From contig UVIF01000024.1 of NCBI GenBank assembly GCA_900596015.1, forward strand, positions 62,001 through 126,000: a DNA stretch of 64,000 nucleotides. The letters run 5' to 3'. Below, in pieces: positions 16,574-24,449 of this stretch. Source of the stretch: Pseudomonas viridiflava (GTDB lineage Bacteria > Pseudomonadota > Gammaproteobacteria > Pseudomonadales > Pseudomonadaceae). Position numbers and translations under genes: made by a program. The notes beneath the pieces were generated by a model. The model had not been told where the DNA came from. It did no database searches and worked only from the letters and a program-made list of their open reading frames with translations. Every line of letters begins with the position of its first letter. Position 1 is the stretch's first letter.

Positions 16574-17458
16574 ATGAACCACGACGTCATCATCACCTGC
16601 GCTTTGACCGGTGCTGGCGACACCACCGCGAAAAGCCCCCATGTTCCGGTCACGCCGAAACAGATCGCCGCCGCCGCCGTAGAGGCAGCCAAGGCGGGCG
16701 CCACGGTCGTGCACTGCCATGTCCGCGATCCACAGACCGGCCGCTTCAGCCGCGACGTGGCGCTGTACCGGGAAGTCATGGAGCGCATTCGCGAGGCCGA
16801 CATCGACATCATCGTCAACCTCACCGCCGGCATGGGCGGCGACCTCGACATCGGTCCAGGGGAAACGCCGATGGCGTTCGGCCCCGGCACCGACCTGATC
16901 GGCCCGCTGGCGCGCCTGGCTCACGTCGAAGCGTTGCTGCCGGAGATCTGCACCCTGGATTGCGGCACCCTGAATTTCGGCGACGGCAACAGCATCTACG
17001 TGTCTACCCCCGCGCAATTGCGTGCCGGTGCCAAACGTATCACCGAGCTGGGCGTGAAGGCCGAGCTGGAAATCTTCGACACCGGCCACCTGTGGTTCGC
17101 CAAGCAGATGATCAAGGAAGGCTTGCTGCACGATCCGCTGTTCCAGTTGTGCCTGGGCATCCCCTGGGGAGCGCCGGCCGATACCACCACCATGAAGGCC
17201 ATGGTCGACAACTTGCCGGCAGACGCGGTGTGGGCCGGCTTCGGCATCGGGCGCATGCAGATGCCGATGGCCGCGCAGGCGGTGCTGCTGGGCGGCAACG
17301 TACGGGTCGGGCTGGAAGACAACATCTGGCTGGAGAAAGGCGTGCTGGCCACCAATGGTCAATTGGTCGAACGCGCCGGCGAGATCCTTACCCGACTGGG
17401 GGCACGGGTGCTGACACCGGCCGAGGGGCGGAAAAAGATGAACCTCGTCAGCCGCTGA
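16574..17458 (+). CDS. cdhC: CdhC, 3-dehydrocarnitine cleavage enzyme (BKACE/DUF849)
   Basis: 294 residues of the beta-keto acid cleavage enzyme family. Visible motifs: VIITCALTGAGDTT, VVHCHVRDPQTG (metal-binding HxH), the central LDCGTLNFG, ELEIFDTGHLW and GLEDNIWLEKG near the end. The family condenses a beta-keto acid with acetyl-CoA; CdhC acts on 3-dehydrocarnitine to give betainyl-CoA and acetoacetate. ATG 16574 has a good ribosome site (aaggag, 16561-16566); the frame is open for 106 codons upstream but that part only translates the repeats. It is followed by cdhA after a REP-filled gap. Confidence 0.93.
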   Translation: MNHDVIITCALTGAGDTTAKSPHVPVTPKQIAAAAVEAAKAGATVVHCHVRDPQTGRFSRDVALYREVMERIREADIDIIVNLTAGMGGDLDIGPGETPMAFGPGTDLIGPLARLAHVEALLPEICTLDCGTLNFGDGNSIYVSTPAQLRAGAKRITELGVKAELEIFDTGHLWFAKQMIKEGLLHDPLFQLCLGIPWGAPADTTTMKAMVDNLPADAVWAGFGIGRMQMPMAAQAVLLGGNVRVGLEDNIWLEKGVLATNGQLVERAGEILTRLGARVLTPAEGRKKMNLVSR

Positions 17459-17477
17459 TCTTTTTGGTGCTCTCCAG

Positions 17478-17591
17478 GCCTCTTCGCGGGTAGCAGCCTC
17501 GCCGCCCGCCCCGCTCCCACAAGGTTCTCCGTGTGCCACAGATCTAGTCTGAGCTGCTACTCCTTGTGGGAGCGGGTTCTACCCGCGAAGA
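17478..17591. repeat. REP pair between cdhC and cdhA
   Basis: A diverged inverted REP (about 17478-17522) and a well-kept direct one (17565-17590, tgtgggagcgggttctaccc) flank ~40 bp of unique sequence inside the operon. Confidence 0.8.
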
Positions 17592-17631
17592 GGCCGGCAC
17601 AGACCCTGGAAATCCAAAGAAAGGAACACCC

Positions 17632-18597
17632 ATGACTTTCATCACCCACATAAAAACCTTCGCCGCCCTGGGCAGCGGTGTCATCGGCAGCGGCTGGGTC
17701 GCCCGCGCCCTGGCCCATGGCCTGGACGTGGTGGCCTGGGACCCGGCGCCCGGCGCCGAAGCCGCCTTGCGCCAGCGCGTCGCCAATGCCTGGCCGGCGC
17801 TGGTCAAGCAAGGCCTGGCGGCGGGTGCCGCGCAGTCGCGGCTGCGCTTCGTGGCCACCGTCGAGGACTGCGTGCGCGATGCCGACTTCATCCAGGAAAG
17901 CGCTCCAGAGCGGCTGGAACTGAAACTGGACCTGCACGCCCGAATCAGCGCCGCCGCCAAGCCCGACGCCTTGATTGGTTCCAGCACCTCGGGCCTGCTG
18001 CCCAGCGAATTCTATGAAGGCGCCACACACCCGGAGCGCTGCGTGGTCGGCCATCCCTTCAATCCGGTTTACCTGCTGCCACTGGTGGAAGTGGTCGGCG
18101 GCCGACACACCGCGCCCGAGGCGATCCAGGCGGCCATCGCCGTGTACGAAAGCCTGGGCATGCGCCCGTTGCACGTGCGCAAGGAGGTGCCCGGTTTCAT
18201 CGCCGACCGCCTGCTCGAGGCGCTGTGGCGCGAAGCCTTGCACCTGGTCAACGACGGTGTGGCCACCACGGGCGAGATCGACGACGCCATTCGCTTTGGC
18301 GCCGGTTTGCGCTGGTCGTTCATGGGCACGTTTCTGACCTACACCCTGGCGGGCGGCGACGCCGGTATGCGGCACTTCATGAACCAGTTCGGCCCGGCGC
18401 TGAAGCTGCCCTGGACCTACCTGCCGGCGCCGGAGCTGACCGATTCGCTGATCGATGAGGTGGTCGCGGGCACTTCGGCGCAGTTGGGCGAACACAGCAT
18501 CGGCGCCCTGGAGCGCTACCGCGATGATTGCCTGCTGGCGGTGCTGGACGCGGTACGAGTGACCAAGGCCCGGCACGGCATGAGCTTCGCCGAATGA
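17632..18597 (+). CDS. cdhA: CdhA, L-carnitine dehydrogenase
   Basis: 321 residues of the 3-hydroxyacyl-CoA dehydrogenase fold. The N-terminal NAD site is AALGSGVIGSGWVARALAHG; the substrate domain has SSTSGLLPSEF, the HPFNPVYLLPLVEVVGG block with catalytic His, and KEVPGFIADRLLEALWREAL. It oxidises L-carnitine to 3-dehydrocarnitine, the CdhC substrate. ATG 17632 follows an aaaggaa site. The stop overlaps the start of cdhB (ATGA at 18594-18597), so the two are translationally coupled. Confidence 0.94.
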   Translation: MTFITHIKTFAALGSGVIGSGWVARALAHGLDVVAWDPAPGAEAALRQRVANAWPALVKQGLAAGAAQSRLRFVATVEDCVRDADFIQESAPERLELKLDLHARISAAAKPDALIGSSTSGLLPSEFYEGATHPERCVVGHPFNPVYLLPLVEVVGGRHTAPEAIQAAIAVYESLGMRPLHVRKEVPGFIADRLLEALWREALHLVNDGVATTGEIDDAIRFGAGLRWSFMGTFLTYTLAGGDAGMRHFMNQFGPALKLPWTYLPAPELTDSLIDEVVAGTSAQLGEHSIGALERYRDDCLLAVLDAVRVTKARHGMSFAE

Positions 18598-19046
18598 TCA
18601 CCTACCAGACGCCGGTGCTCGCGGAGTGGGTGGACTACAACGGGCATCTGCGCGATGCGTTCTATCTGCTGATCTTCAGCTACGCCACCGATGCGTTCAT
18701 GCTGCGTATCGCAGTGGATCCGCAGCGTGACGGGCGCTCGCTGTTCACGCTGGAATGTCACCTCAACTATCTGCATGAAGTGAAACAAGGGGCGCAGGTT
18801 CAGGTGCGTACGCGGGTGCTGGCACACGACCGCAAGCGGGTGCAGGTGTACCACACGCTGCACCTGCAAGGCGCGGACGAGGTGCTGGCGACTAGCGAGC
18901 AGATGCTCTTGCATGTGGATTTGAAAGGGCCGAAGTCGGCGGTGTTCGGTGAGGCTTCGCTCGCGGCGCTGGCCGAGGCGTTCGAGGCGCAGCGGCATCA
19001 GCCTGCAGCCGAGTATGCCGGGCGACGGATCGCGTTGCCTGGCTGA
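18594..19046 (+). CDS. cdhB: CdhB, hotdog-fold thioesterase of the carnitine operon
   Basis: 150 residues of the 4-hydroxybenzoyl-CoA-type hotdog thioesterase family: EWVDYNGHLRDAFYLLIFSYATDAF (active-site region WVDYNGHL), FTLECHLNYLHEV and a conserved LHVDLK strand. In the carnitine pathway it hydrolyses betainyl-CoA to glycine betaine, which then enters the demethylation route. The start overlaps cdhA by four bases. It is the last recognisable gene of the operon; a REP array follows directly. Confidence 0.9.
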   Translation: MITYQTPVLAEWVDYNGHLRDAFYLLIFSYATDAFMLRIAVDPQRDGRSLFTLECHLNYLHEVKQGAQVQVRTRVLAHDRKRVQVYHTLHLQGADEVLATSEQMLLHVDLKGPKSAVFGEASLAALAEAFEAQRHQPAAEYAGRRIALPG

Positions 19047-19062
19047 ATACCGCGTTGCGTGG

Positions 19063-19231
19063 TTCGCGGCCGATGACCGCTCCTACGGGGTTTGGGGTGC
19101 CTCGTGGGAGCGGTCATCGGCCGCGAAAGCTGCACTGCGGTCTGCCTGATACACCACACCGCGCCCTTCGCTGCCACGGACCGCTCCTACGGGGTTTGGG
19201 GTGCCTCGTAGGAGCGGTCATCGGCCGCGAA
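19063..19231. repeat. tandem REP array, 104-bp period, after cdhB
   Basis: Alternating REPs with the block ctcctacggggtttggggtg repeated at 19080 and 19184. It lies between convergent cdhB and the HNH-like gene, whose stop codon (19187-19189) is inside the array. Confidence 0.9.
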
Positions 19232-19813
19232 AGCTGCACTGGGATCTGCCTGGCGCTCCACTGCGGCTGCAATCAGCGGCGCCATTTCGCGCAGCCCTTC
19301 CAGCCCGATCTTGCCCTCTTCGAACAAGCGCAACCATTGCCGGCGCACGCGCATCACCCGCTCGTCATCGCGCAGCGGCAAGTGCTTGAGGGTGTACTCG
19401 GCCCGCGCCCTCACCGCTTCGGGCACCTGGTCGGTCAACACCAGTTGCAGCGACGGCAGCAACACCTCGAACCAACCCTCGCGCACCTCGAACGGATCGA
19501 GAAAATCCTCGGCCTTCTTGCTGCCCTTGGCGCTGTTCATCCAGGCGTCGACATAACGGTAATTGCTCCACTCGTAGGCCATGCCGCGGTCCTGGTCACA
19601 GCTGATGAAATGTTCCACGGTGCCGCTGGGAATGTACATGGCCCCAAACGCACAGCGGTTGGCGAAGCCCTCGCCCAGCTCCGGACGAAACGGCGACCAG
19701 TAGTCGCGTGGCCTGGCGGCGTCGGGATTGTCCTGCAGCCAGGCATTGCCACGCTGACGGCAGCGCTCGTCGAAGGCGTAAGGTTCGGGCAGCGGATTGA
19801 CGAGCTCGATCAT
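19187..19813 (-). CDS. HNH-like protein paired with an ATPase (PtuB-like)
   Basis: 208 residues. Residues ~55-125 look like an HNH-nuclease core: RCAFGAMYIPSGTVEHFISC, then YEWSNYRYVDAWMNSAKGS and FLDPFEVREGWFEV. His of EHF and the Asn residues of WSN/MNS are kept, as in PtuB-type partners of SMC-like ATPases, but the paired zinc cysteines of classical HNH domains are not evident. The last ~15 residues (from AFAADDRSYE) are translated REP sequence, so the native C-terminus was probably altered. The start overlaps the ATPase stop by four bases (ATGA). A defence nuclease role is inference from architecture; no direct match could be tested. Confidence 0.65.
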   Translation of the reverse strand: MIELVNPLPEPYAFDERCRQRGNAWLQDNPDAARPRDYWSPFRPELGEGFANRCAFGAMYIPSGTVEHFISCDQDRGMAYEWSNYRYVDAWMNSAKGSKKAEDFLDPFEVREGWFEVLLPSLQLVLTDQVPEAVRARAEYTLKHLPLRDDERVMRVRRQWLRLFEEGKIGLEGLREMAPLIAAAVERQADPSAAFAADDRSYEAPQTP

Positions 19814-21048
19814 GCCCCTGCTCCAGACTTGGTCACGACCCAGGCGGGCCAGAAATGATCACCGGTGGGCAGGGTGCGCAGCAGCTGCGACTCGATCGCT
19901 GCCTCACTGTCCAGCCCCTTGGGCAGCCCTGACCGCTCGCCACGCATCCAGGCCTCGGCGGCGCCGATCGCGGCTTCCGCTTCCACCGAGCGCGCCTGGC
20001 GCAAGCCGAAGCTCTCGGACACCAGCCAGTTCACGGCATCGCCCTGGGGCGCCCAGACTTGTCGGTGCAGTTGCACCTCACCGGCCTGCACGCCCAAGGT
20101 GAAGAGCGCATCGCGCGCTTCGACGAACTGCGTCTCCATGGAGGCCAGCACCAGCGGCGAGTGCGTGGCCACGATCATCTGCACCGCCAGGCGTTGGCGG
20201 GTCAGCATCCCGACCACGGCCATCAGCGCCGGGACGATACGACGCTGCCACTGAGCGTGCAGATGGCATTCGACCTCATCCACCAGAAACACCAGTTCAT
20301 CGCTCGGCCGCACACCGGCCAGGCGGCATGCGCGGCGATGCCCTTCCCAGGTCCAGACCAGCATGTAGGCCAGGGCCACCACGCGGCGGATGGCACTGGA
20401 GGTTTCAGGCAGGGGCACCTGCCCCTGGGGCCGCTGCAAGGTCGGGTACTGGGTTTCATCCAGCAGGCCGATGTGGCACGGTCGACCGGGCAACAACAGC
20501 TCCTCGCGCGACGGCGACAAGGCATGCAGTACTTGCTTCAAGGCGGCGAACGCCTTGCAGCCAGGGTTGCGCTGCCAACGCACCCAATCGCTGATCAAAC
20601 CGTTGCACAAGCGACCCTGTCCCGCCATCGAGGCGCCCTGCCACAGCTGGGTTTCGTCGAAGTGATAGGCCGCCAGCTCGCCTGCGTTGCGTAGCGGATC
20701 CCAGACGCTGAAGGTGCCGTTGGCGTGGGCATACACCACCAGCGAACGGCTCGGCGTGCTGTCGCCCAGCGGCGCCCAGCGGTCTTGCTGCCAGGCCCAC
20801 TGCCCGGCGCCGCGGTCCGCACCAGTGAGCCGATAGTCGATGACCGGCAATGCCGATGGGTCGCGCGCCTTGATGGGCTTGCCCGCGGCCCAGGTACGGG
20901 TCAGCACCCACCAGGCGGCATCGAGCACGAAGCTCTTGCCCAGACCGTTGTCGCCGGTGATGAAGTTCAGCCGCGGCGCCAGCCCGATGGGCCCCAGCGC
21001 AGGAGAAGGGCCGACGCCCTTGAAGGAGAGAAAGTCGAGCATGTCCAT
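19810..21048 (-). CDS. AAA_21/SMC-like ATPase of a two-gene cassette (PtuA-like)
   Basis: About 412 residues. Near the N-terminus: MLDFLSFKGVGPSP and Walker A GDNGLGKS; a signature-like SSAIRRVVALAYMLVWTWEGH around the middle; Walker B LVFLVDEVECHLH; then the H-loop IVATHSPLV. This is the ABC/RecF-type family found in OLD, Gabija and Septu-like systems; no TOPRIM domain is seen after the ATPase, which argues against OLD. Start is uncertain: ATG 21048 and 21042 both fit the conserved MDMLDFLSF; ATG 21105 would add 19 residues. The downstream gene is an overlapping HNH-like partner, so I read the pair as a possible anti-phage cassette between the carnitine and gbdR loci. Confidence 0.75.
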   Translation of the reverse strand: MDMLDFLSFKGVGPSPALGPIGLAPRLNFITGDNGLGKSFVLDAAWWVLTRTWAAGKPIKARDPSALPVIDYRLTGADRGAGQWAWQQDRWAPLGDSTPSRSLVVYAHANGTFSVWDPLRNAGELAAYHFDETQLWQGASMAGQGRLCNGLISDWVRWQRNPGCKAFAALKQVLHALSPSREELLLPGRPCHIGLLDETQYPTLQRPQGQVPLPETSSAIRRVVALAYMLVWTWEGHRRACRLAGVRPSDELVFLVDEVECHLHAQWQRRIVPALMAVVGMLTRQRLAVQMIVATHSPLVLASMETQFVEARDALFTLGVQAGEVQLHRQVWAPQGDAVNWLVSESFGLRQARSVEAEAAIGAAEAWMRGERSGLPKGLDSEAAIESQLLRTLPTGDHFWPAWVVTKSGAGA

Positions 21049-21254
21049 TGCCGTCCATTGGAAGTGAGCGACAAGGTTATTCAGGGTTGCTTCGCACGGT
21101 GCCATACCCCGGTGCTACAGGGCCCGAACGCAGGCATGCGAAAAACGACCTGCCTGTGTGCAATCCGGCCATGGCGACCATCGACGCTTGCCGAGTGCGT
21201 GCAGGGCTACCAGAATCGGCACACCGTCACGCCACTTGAAGAAGGATCAGCATC

Positions 21255-21512
21255 ATGATGCATGCAGACTTGATTGATCAGGATGACCTGCTGGGCCAGC
21301 TGCGCGCGCTGGGTTTCGAGATGCCCGCAGGCGCCACGGCCGAGCAGGCCTGTGAGCATGCCGTACGAGGGTTGGATGCCGACCGGGCGCTGGCCTTGCG
21401 CAAGATGGTGGAAAAGATGCTGACGAGCAGTGCGACCATCCTGCCGGCAGTCCGCCAGGCGATCGACCGGACCTTGCTGCCGGCGCTGGCCCAGCATTCG
21501 AAACGAGCCTGA
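21255..21512 (+). CDS. small hypothetical protein
   Basis: 85 residues, acidic N-terminal half (MMHADLIDQDDLLGQLRALGFE) and helical throughout, without signal peptide or membrane segment. A gaagga ribosome site lies about nine bases before the ATG pair. No family recognised. It lies divergent to the ATPase cassette and convergent with gbdR, so it may have its own promoter in 21113-21240. Confidence 0.65.
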   Translation: MMHADLIDQDDLLGQLRALGFEMPAGATAEQACEHAVRGLDADRALALRKMVEKMLTSSATILPAVRQAIDRTLLPALAQHSKRA

Positions 21513-21539
21513 ATTTCAACGCTGCCCCAGCTGAGCCCA

Positions 21540-21667
21540 TTGTGGGAGCGTGGCGGGTAGTCTGACCCATCGCGGCGTGGCCTTCGCGGGCAGAGCCAGC
21601 TCCCACAGGTGTGATGCAAGCTCTGTGTGATGTAAACCCTGTGGGAGCGGGGCTCTGCCCGCGAAGG
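21540..21667. repeat. REP cluster downstream of gbdR
   Basis: Three REP copies, one at 21540 (diverged), one inverted around 21582-21609 and one direct at 21639-21665 (tgtgggagcggggctctgcc), between the convergent small hypothetical gene and gbdR. Confidence 0.85.
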
Positions 21668-21680
21668 TCGCGCCGCGGTA

Positions 21681-22775
21681 TCAGATCCTTACACTGGCAA
21701 AGGTCGATTCGTTGCGTGCCTGGCTCAACGCCGACAGCGGCCCCGCCAGCACCATGGCCTGCGGAATCGGCAGCATCGCCACCTGCTGGGCGGTATTGGA
21801 ACCAACCCGCTCGTCACGCGGCGGAATGCCGAAATACTCGCGGTAGCACTTGGAGAAATGCGGCGTGGACACGAAGCCGCACACCGACGCCACTTCGATG
21901 ATCGACATGGGCGTCTGCTTGAGCAACTGCCGCGCCCGAATCAGACGTAACTTGAGGTAATAGCGCGACGGCGAACAATGCAGGTATTTCTGGAACAACC
22001 TTTCCAGCTGGCGCCGTGACACCGCCACATACACCGCCAGCTCGTCCAGATCGATCGGCTCTTCCAGGTTGGCTTCCATCAGCGCGACGATTTCCTGCAA
22101 CTTCGGCTGGTTGGTGCCCAGCATGTGCTTGAGCGGCACGCGCTGATGATCCTGCTCGTTGCGAATGCGCTCGTAGACGAACATCTCGGAGATCGCCGCC
22201 GACAGCTCGCGGCCGTGATCGCGGCTGATCAGGTGCAGCATCATGTCCAGCGGCGCGGTACCGCCCGAACTGGTGAAGCGGTTGCGGTCGAGGGTGAACA
22301 GCCGCGTGCTCATGGCCACCCGTGGAAAGGCCTCCTGCATCGAGGCCAGGCATTCCCAGTGCACGCTGCATTCGAAGCCATCCAGCAGACCGGCGCAGGC
22401 CAGTGCCCAGCTACCGGTACAGACCGCACCCAGGCGCTTGGACTGCCGCGCCTGGCTTTGCAACCAGCTGACATGGTCACGGCCCACCGCACGCTGGATA
22501 CCGACACCACCACAAACAATGACCGCATCCAGCGGCGCAGCCTTGTGCATGGCCGCATCCGGGGTGATCTGCAGTCCGTCACTGGCCCATACCTGGCCAC
22601 CGTCGGCGCTCAGCGTGGTCCACCGATACAGCTCGCGCCCGGACAACTGGTTGGCCATGCGCAGCGGTTCGACCGCCGAGGCCAGGGAGATGAGCGTGAA
22701 GTTGTCGAGCAACAGGAAGCCGATGGACTGAGGGCTGCGAGTCTGCGGTTGAGCGCCGGGGGTGAAGGACGTCAT
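21681..22775 (-). CDS. gbdR: GbdR, AraC-family activator of choline/betaine/carnitine catabolism
   Basis: 364 residues. N-terminal DJ-1/PfpI-like sensor (IGFLLLDNFTLISLASAVEPLRMANQ; GAVCTGSWALACAGLLDG) and C-terminal AraC DNA-binding domain (DLDELAVYVAVSRRQLERLF; SIIEVASVCGFVSTPHFSKCYR), plus ~35 divergent residues at the end. In P. aeruginosa GbdR responds to glycine betaine and dimethylglycine and activates cbcXWV, dgcAB and related genes; its position next to cbcX and its greater length than CdhR support the name. It diverges from cbcXWV across a 650-bp gap containing phased direct repeats. Confidence 0.93.
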   Translation of the reverse strand: MTSFTPGAQPQTRSPQSIGFLLLDNFTLISLASAVEPLRMANQLSGRELYRWTTLSADGGQVWASDGLQITPDAAMHKAAPLDAVIVCGGVGIQRAVGRDHVSWLQSQARQSKRLGAVCTGSWALACAGLLDGFECSVHWECLASMQEAFPRVAMSTRLFTLDRNRFTSSGGTAPLDMMLHLISRDHGRELSAAISEMFVYERIRNEQDHQRVPLKHMLGTNQPKLQEIVALMEANLEEPIDLDELAVYVAVSRRQLERLFQKYLHCSPSRYYLKLRLIRARQLLKQTPMSIIEVASVCGFVSTPHFSKCYREYFGIPPRDERVGSNTAQQVAMLPIPQAMVLAGPLSALSQARNESTFASVRI

Positions 22776-23426
22776 TGCGGTATCTCCTTACGCGAAGCGG
22801 ATGGTGGCCTCAGGCAGGCTCTTGTTATTGCCCTCTGTTTAACAGGGGCTTTGCTTTGCTACGCAAACGCCATGCCGACAATTGGTCGGGAACTCCATGG
22901 CACCTGAAAACGACGTCGCGCAGGGCTATGCAGAGCCGTGCGCAGGGTCTTCGCCTGCGGCGTTGGATTCTTGCCAAAAGCATAGCCGCCGTGGGGTCTG
23001 AGCAATTCGGTAGCAGCCACTGGGGCATTGCGCCGCCAAGTGTCACCGCAAGCACGTCGCCTGCTATTACCGAGCCCTGCACGCGTGGGGCGATGGATTC
23101 CAGGCACCACGCGCGAAAATGAGGCGTGGCGCCCATGCCTGCACGCTCGTGTGGCAACCTCATAGAGGTGGATGTACGTCGATGTCGCGGGTAAGGTCGC
23201 TGCTGCAAGCCCCATGAGCTGTAAGCGACGTCACCGACACTGGATACGACTCTGTCCGCACTGGATACGACGCACCCTGTAGGCGGTTGATTTGCGCTGG
23301 TACATGATCACTCACGGCTCATCGCCCGGCACCGTGTCGGCGCACCCGCCGCATGCACGGCGATCGAGCATCCAGACAAGCGTGGCGCGCCGTCAGGCCC
23401 ACGCCGAGAAAAACCGGGAGCACACC
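22776..23426. other. long intergenic region between gbdR and cbcX
   Basis: 651 bp without a supportable gene. It holds the two phased direct repeats at 23238-23271 and, near gbdR, an imperfect palindrome (ctctgtttaacagggg, about 22838-22853). Short open frames occur but none has coding features I trust. The middle (about 22900-23230) shows no feature I can name. Confidence 0.6.
23238..23271 (+). promoter_or_regulatory. candidate GbdR operator: identical 13-bp direct repeats 21 bp apart
   Basis: cactggatacgac occurs at 23238-23250 and again at 23259-23271, identical and with a 21-bp period. This is the two-turn spacing typical of AraC-family activators. A possible -10 (tacatgat, 23301-23308) lies 30 bp downstream. 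GbdR, encoded divergently, is the natural candidate. Confidence 0.6.
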
Positions 23427-24374
23427 ATGAAAGGTCCATCATCGATTCTGCTGGCGACTCTGCTGGGCCTGCCTGCACTGGCTCAAGCAGCGGAACCGGC
23501 GCGATGCGCCACTGTGAATTTCTCCGATGTCGGCTGGACCGACATCACCGTCACCACCGCGGTTACCAGTGCAGTGCTGCAGTCACTGGGCTACAAGACC
23601 AAGACCACCATGATTTCCGTGCCGGTGACCTACAAGTCGCTGGCCGATGGCAAGAACATGGACGTCTTCCTCGGCAACTGGATGCCAACCATGGAAAACG
23701 ACATCAAGCCCTACCGCGACGCCGGCACCGTGGAAACAGTGCGGGCCAACCTGGAAAACGCCAAGTACACCCTGGCCGTGCCTCAGGGACTGTACGACAA
23801 GGGCCTCAAGGATTTCGCCGACATCGTCAAGTTCAAGAAGGAGCTGGACGGCAAGATCTACGGCATCGAGCCGGGCAACGACGGCAATCGCCTGATCCAG
23901 AGCATGATCGACAAGAACGCGTTCGGCCTCAAGGACGCCGGCTTCAAGGTGGTCGAATCCAGCGAGGCCGGCATGCTGTCGCAGGTCGACCGTGCCCAGC
24001 GGCGCAACACCGACGTGGTGTTCCTGGGCTGGGAACCGCACCCGATGAACACCCGCTTCAAGGTGCAGTACCTGACCGGCGGCGATGACTACTTCGGCCC
24101 CAACTTCGGTCAGGCCACCATCTACACCAACACCCGCAAGGGCTACACCCAAGAATGCAGCAACGTTGGCCAGTTGCTGAAAAACCTGCAGTTCAGCCTG
24201 GCCATGGAGAGCACGCTGATGGGCAATGTCCTGGACGACAAGCAGAAACCCGACGCGGCCGCACGGGCCTGGCTGAAAAACAACCCGCAGGTGCTCGACA
24301 CCTGGCTGGCTGGCGTCACCACCATTGATGGCAAGCCGGGTCTTGAAGCCGTCAAGGCCAAGCTCGCGCAATAA
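23427..24374 (+). CDS. cbcX: CbcX, choline/betaine-binding periplasmic protein
   Basis: 315 residues with signal peptide (MKGPSSILLATLLGLPALAQ, cleavage after AQA). The mature domain is of ChoX/OpuAC type: VNFSDVGWTDITVTTAVTSA, FLGNWMPTMENDI, GIEPGNDGNRLI and VFLGWEPHPMN, aromatic residues expected to cage the trimethylammonium group. First gene of the cbcXWV transport operon; ATG 23427 begins the signal peptide, the longer frame upstream does not. A paralogue of CaiX (15255). Confidence 0.93.
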   Translation: MKGPSSILLATLLGLPALAQAAEPARCATVNFSDVGWTDITVTTAVTSAVLQSLGYKTKTTMISVPVTYKSLADGKNMDVFLGNWMPTMENDIKPYRDAGTVETVRANLENAKYTLAVPQGLYDKGLKDFADIVKFKKELDGKIYGIEPGNDGNRLIQSMIDKNAFGLKDAGFKVVESSEAGMLSQVDRAQRRNTDVVFLGWEPHPMNTRFKVQYLTGGDDYFGPNFGQATIYTNTRKGYTQECSNVGQLLKNLQFSLAMESTLMGNVLDDKQKPDAAARAWLKNNPQVLDTWLAGVTTIDGKPGLEAVKAKLAQ

Positions 24375-24396
24375 CGCAGGCAAGCGGGCCGGCGGT

Positions 24397-24417
24397 TGCC
24401 GGCCTCACCGGCCGGCA
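24397..24417 (+). terminator. stem-loop (attenuator) between cbcX and cbcW
   Basis: tgccggcc, a 5-base loop, then ggccggca: a perfect 8-bp GC stem followed by ctttgttc, only a short U tract. It probably stabilises the cbcX message or reduces read-through, giving more binding protein than permease. Confidence 0.6.
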
Positions 24418-24449
24418 CTTTGTTCCCTCGCATGCGGACACTCACTACC

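Noticed and set aside
19187..21105. Retron with ATPase and HNH effectors (Ec78-like)
   Set aside because: No reverse transcriptase gene and no msr/msd structure lie beside the pair.
23119..23142. Sigma54 promoter upstream of cbcX (tggcgc...tgca)
   Set aside because: Spacing between the GG and GC elements is 11 instead of 10 and the -12 box is poor.
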